Shown one piece after another: positions 47,480 to 50,096 of a DNA stretch of 50,096 nt. Numbering within the stretch: position 1 is the first letter of the stretch; every line of letters begins with the position of its first letter. Source of the stretch: Myxococcales bacterium (lineage in GTDB: Bacteria; Myxococcota; UBA727; VGSZ01); assembly GCA_023248635.1 (NCBI GenBank), contig JAHFED010000048.1, forward strand, positions 1 through 50,096, given 5' to 3'. The translations under genes and the position numbers were made by a program. The notes under the pieces are model-generated. The model was not told where the DNA came from. It made no database searches and saw nothing but the letters and a program-made list of their open reading frames with translations.

Positions 47480-48469
47480 TCAGCGCAAGCGGGGCTTGAG
47501 CGTGGGGCGGATCTTCGCCGCCGGCTTGCCCTCGAGGGTCACCGATCCCGACCAGGGCAGGTGCCCGGGACAATGGATGCGCACCGCATGGCGCGCGCTG
47601 CGATCGAGGCCCGTGACCCGGACGACGCCGTGGCCGCGGTCGACGCCGTTGACGACGACATTGGCTTCGGTCGGGGCCTCGACGACGAGGATGCCGTCGC
47701 CGGCGTCGGCCACGACGTCGTCGTCGTCGGGGGCTTGGGTGGCGTCGTCGAGGGCTTGCACGACCGTGGTCGGTCGCCGGATCCGGGCTTCGGGCAACGG
47801 CTGGGTCTTTTGCAGGCTCTTGACGGCGGTGACCAATTTCTTGGCGTCGATGGAGTCCGGCGGCGAAGTGGTCTCGTCGACGTCGTCGGCGCCGATGGCG
47901 GGGGGCTCGCTGCTGGTCGAGATCACTTGAATGCGCGTGATGCGGGGGATCGATCCGCTGCCGTGCGATCCCGTGGCGCTCTCGTCTGCCAATCGTCGCT
48001 GCGGCAGCGGCCGCGGGGCACGCGGAAGGTTCTCGATGTCGACCATGGGCTCGGTGTTGTCGCGCACCGTTCGCGCGGCCTCGGCGGGAGGGGTGGGTGG
48101 CGTGCTGGTCGGCGCACCCGCGGGCCCAGCACCCAGGGGCACCGCTCGTCCGTGGGCGCGGAGTGCAGGCTCACCCGAAGGCGACGACGTCGACGTGCGG
48201 GGCGGGATGGTCGGCGGCGCCGACGTGGGGCCGGACTTACCGCGGGGCCGCATCGAGAGAAACTCGGTGGCGTCTTCGTCGGATTCGTCATCGACGAGGG
48301 GGGTGGCTCGGGCGGTGTTGGCGGGAGGCTTTTTGGCGCCCCCAGCTGTTTGCGTCGCTCCGGCCGCTTGTACGGCGGCGATCACTTTGCCGGCGGCCGT
48401 CGAGGACCGGAGGTCGATCGCCGTCGCCTCCTCTTCTTCGGAGTCGTCGTCTCGTCGCCGTGAAGCCAT
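47480..48469 (-). CDS. PEGA domain protein with a long disordered N-terminus
   Basis: 329-residue protein. The first 255 residues are Pro/Thr/Ser/Asp-rich and look disordered (acidic start SRRRDDDSEEEEATAIDL). The C-terminal domain, about 260-329, is a PEGA-type beta domain: VEAPTEANVVVNGVDRGHG, VRVTGLDRSARHAVRI, HCPGHLPWSGSVTLEG. PEGA domains occur in surface proteins and in kinase-linked proteins. There is no signal peptide, so it is probably cytoplasmic or the C-terminal end of a scaffold. Its ATG overlaps the ATG of the divergent NTAQ1-like gene at CCATGG. No clear ribosome binding site is seen; TATACG twelve bases upstream might be a -10 for a near-leaderless message. Confidence 0.8.
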   Translation of the reverse strand: MASRRRDDDSEEEEATAIDLRSSTAAGKVIAAVQAAGATQTAGGAKKPPANTARATPLVDDESDEDATEFLSMRPRGKSGPTSAPPTIPPRTSTSSPSGEPALRAHGRAVPLGAGPAGAPTSTPPTPPAEAARTVRDNTEPMVDIENLPRAPRPLPQRRLADESATGSHGSGSIPRITRIQVISTSSEPPAIGADDVDETTSPPDSIDAKKLVTAVKSLQKTQPLPEARIRRPTTVVQALDDATQAPDDDDVVADAGDGILVVEAPTEANVVVNGVDRGHGVVRVTGLDRSARHAVRIHCPGHLPWSGSVTLEGKPAAKIRPTLKPRLR

Positions 48470-49112
48470 GGCGTCGTATAGACTGATCACCCACGCGCAT
48501 GCACCTAGAGCCGAATTCTTGACCAACTTGCACAGCAAGCCAGGCGGCGGGGACTGGAGCGCCGTCGACGTTGACGCGCTGCCCTACGCACCCTTTTTTT
48601 GTGAGGAGAACGTGTGGCGCCAGGCCCACAGCGTCCTGCTGCCGGTCGCAGCGGCACTGCGCCACGTCGTGTTCGTCACCAACCGCGCGCGCGCCGTTGC
48701 CATGTGGAACCAACGCGCCGCCGTCGTTGACCCCGTGCTCTGGGACTACCACGTGGTGCTCTTGGCCGAGGGCGTCGTCGTCGATGTCGACTGCCGGGCA
48801 GGTGCTCTCTTGTCGCTGCCGGGCTGGGCCGCCGCTTCCTTTCGCGATGGGGTGCCCACTGAGGCCCGGCCGCGCTTTCGCGTGGTCGCCGCCGCCGAAT
48901 TCTTGGAGCGTTTTTCGTCGGACCGCTCGCACATGCGCGACGCCCGAGGTGTGAGCAGCAAGCCCGAGCCGCCTTGGGATCCTCCCTGGCAACCCGCGCG
49001 GGGCATGAACTTGATGCGCTTCGTCGACCTCGACGACGACGTCGCTGGCTTTGTCTGTGACCTGCCGGGGCTCTTGGCCTTTGGCGCTGGAGAAAGAGCG
49101 GGCGCCAGGTGA
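48468..49112 (+). CDS. Protein N-terminal glutamine amidohydrolase (NTAQ1 family)
   Basis: 214-residue protein that follows the NTAQ1 (Nt-Gln amidase) pattern along its length: FFCEENVWR (Cys45 nucleophile), VVFVTN.....AMW, DPVLWDYHVVLL (His95), VVDVDCR (Asp106/108), then FRVVAAAEFLERFSSDRSHMRDARG and MNLMRFVDLDD. The human enzyme converts N-terminal Gln to Glu in the Arg/N-degron pathway, and its Cys/His/Asp triad is at the same places. A bacterial Leu/N-degron pathway would not obviously need this step, so the role is open. The ATG at 48468 shares bases with the divergent PEGA gene start. The ribosome binding site is weak. Confidence 0.88.
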   Translation: MASYRLITHAHAPRAEFLTNLHSKPGGGDWSAVDVDALPYAPFFCEENVWRQAHSVLLPVAAALRHVVFVTNRARAVAMWNQRAAVVDPVLWDYHVVLLAEGVVVDVDCRAGALLSLPGWAAASFRDGVPTEARPRFRVVAAAEFLERFSSDRSHMRDARGVSSKPEPPWDPPWQPARGMNLMRFVDLDDDVAGFVCDLPGLLAFGAGERAGAR

Positions 49113-49438
49113 GGGGACAGTCCGACGACGGAGAGCAGCATCGGAGCAATTGGCCGCTCGGCCTGAGGGCAGAGAATTCATCGCCGCCAGGCGATGAACC
49201 TGTAGACAATTGGCCGCTCGGCCTGAGGGCAGAGCATTCACCGGCACGCGAAGCGCTGTCGGTGAATTCATCGCCGCCAGGCGATGAACCTGTAGACAAT
49301 TCACCGACACGCGAAGCGCTGTCGGTGAATTTCGTCGTCGTCACGCCGAGTCGTGATGAATGACGAGACGCCGCGTACGTGGGTGAGCACCGCAGACGAC
49401 GACGCTGCAGCCGCGATCGGACATCAAGGGGATGTGGA
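49113..49438. other. Repeat-rich intergenic region, no gene seen
   Basis: 326 bases between the NTAQ1-like and NUDIX genes. Most of it (49147-49331) is family B repeats. The remainder has no open frame of note. Confidence 0.7.
49147..49331. repeat. Family B modular palindromes
   Basis: Six modules, each opening with AATT or a near match: a (GGCCGCTCGGCCTGAGGGCAGAG), b (TTCATCGCC-GCCA-GGCGATGAA, then CCTGTAGAC), a, c (TTCACCGACACGCGAAGCGC, then TGTCGGTGAATT; first copy diverged), b, c. Modules b and c are perfect inverted repeats with hairpin-forming arms of nine and twelve bases. Confidence 0.92.
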
Positions 49439-49984
49439 ATGAGTGAGGCCGTCGTTCATTCTCGCCGTCATCTGCACCAGACGCGGGTGCTCGACATCGG
49501 CGTCGAAGATGTGACCCTGCCCTCGGGGGTGCGCACTCTGCTCGACGTCGCCCGGCACCCCGGGGCCTCGTGCGTGCTGCCGCTCGACGTCGTGGACGGC
49601 GTCGCCGGCGTCACCCTGATTCACCAATTTCGCCACTGCGCGGATGGCTGGTTGTGGGAAGCGCCCGCGGGCACGCTGAACCAGGGAGAGACGCCCGAGC
49701 AGTGCGCGCTGCGCGAGGTGATCGAAGAGGCGGGGCTCCAGGCCGGTCGCCTGGAGTGCCTCGGCTTCATCTTTCCAGCGCCCGGGTTCACCGACGAGAA
49801 GATCCACCTCTACCTCGCACGGGATTGCACGCCGGCGCCTGTGAACCGCGACGACGACGAAGTCATCACCGAGGTGAAACGCTTCACCTGGCCCGAGCTG
49901 ATGGCCATGCTGGGGCGCAACGAGCTGCAGGACGGCAAGACGTTGGCGGTGTTGCTGCACGCCCGGCGCTTCTTGGGGCTCTGA
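49439..49984 (+). CDS. NUDIX hydrolase (ADP-ribose pyrophosphatase-like)
   Basis: 181-residue NUDIX protein with a complete Nudix box: Gly, five residues, Glu, then CALREVIEEAGLQAG. It resembles ADP-ribose pyrophosphatases (NudF type) that bind QFRH before the box (LIHQFRHCADGWLWEAPAGTL), including the PAG.L segment and Arg-rich substrate contacts. AAGGGG lies seven bases before the ATG at 49439. Family B palindromic repeats flank both sides, running in opposite orientation. Its exact nucleotide substrate cannot be told. Confidence 0.93.
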   Translation: MSEAVVHSRRHLHQTRVLDIGVEDVTLPSGVRTLLDVARHPGASCVLPLDVVDGVAGVTLIHQFRHCADGWLWEAPAGTLNQGETPEQCALREVIEEAGLQAGRLECLGFIFPAPGFTDEKIHLYLARDCTPAPVNRDDDEVITEVKRFTWPELMAMLGRNELQDGKTLAVLLHARRFLGL

Positions 49985-49985
49985 G

Positions 49986-50096
49986 CAGCCTGGCGGCGAT
50001 GAATTCACCGACAGCGCTTCGCGTGTCGGTGAATTGTCTACAGGTTCATCGCCTGGCGGCGACGAATTCACCGACACGAAGCGCTGTCGGCGAATT
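49986..50096. repeat. Family B modular palindromes at the right edge
   Basis: Runs in the opposite orientation to the 49147-49331 block: part of b, then c, then a reversed GTCTACAGG-b block, then c with a two-base deletion in its loop. The array runs to the last base of the window and probably continues. Confidence 0.9.

Noticed and set aside
49147-49331. Possible integron attC sites or CRISPR repeats
   Set aside because: No GTTRRRY core sites or integrase, and no constant repeat/spacer alternation. The units are shuffled palindromes joined at AATT.

Overview
This is a chromosomal window from a very GC-rich Gram-negative bacterium, most likely a member of the Myxococcota (former Deltaproteobacteria). 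The support is: several lipoproteins with clear lipoboxes, a matrixin-type metalloprotease ending in a Gly-Cys / membrane segment / Arg cluster of the MYXO-CTERM type, Gly-Glu repeat linkers in two exported proteins, and the PilZ, FHA, zinc-ribbon and DUF4388 regulators typical of that phylum. No rRNA, tRNA, CRISPR array, transposase or phage gene was seen. Genes are packed, often with ATGA or TGATG overlaps. Because GC is so high, long open frames lie antisense to most real genes, and those were discarded.

Layout. 0.1-5.2 kb (minus): purB, an MBL-fold hydrolase and a PilZ / J-like protein. 5.2-7.7 kb (plus): a glutaredoxin-IscA-like-rhodanese fusion, an alkyltransferase-like protein and a membrane acyltransferase. 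7.8-13.8 kb (plus): five exported proteins in a row: a collagen-like lipoprotein, a DUF4331 protein, and two paralogous TPR lipoproteins around a small lipoprotein. 13.8-18.4 kb (minus): a short citrate synthase-like protein, a flavodoxin-fold reductase, pnp and rpsO. 18.8-24.9 kb: a double-FHA protein, a lipoprotein, a small J-domain protein with HPK, an outer-membrane barrel candidate, a penicillin-binding transpeptidase and a zinc-ribbon membrane protein. 24.9-34.9 kb: galU; methionine-salvage genes mtnD and mtnB; a three-subunit molybdenum hydroxylase of the 4-hydroxybenzoyl-CoA reductase type; an ABC exporter; a DUF2341 lipoprotein. 35.1-42.9 kb (plus): hflX, a degenerate class II amidotransferase, a receiver-DUF4388 regulator coupled to a membrane protein, lolA, an HU/IHF protein and a HIT protein. 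42.9-50.1 kb: a diiron protein with its TetR regulator, a secreted protein plus matrixin protease, a PEGA protein divergent from an N-terminal glutamine amidase (NTAQ1 family), and a NUDIX hydrolase bracketed by palindromic repeats.

Three families of interspersed repeats run through the window. Family A is a TTCAAGACG...CGTCTTGAA palindrome, found between genes and also in frame inside hflX. Family B is a set of modular palindromes joined at AATT, on both sides of the NUDIX gene and next to the ABC exporter. Family C is a two-hairpin element followed by GGGGCCC. The most notable protein-level signals are the glutaredoxin fusion with a cysteine-less IscA-like module, the amidotransferase pseudoenzyme, the bacterial NTAQ1 homologue, the DUF4331/TPR exported cluster and the mtnB gene coupled to the molybdenum hydroxylase. 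All assignments come from reading the sequence; no database search was run.
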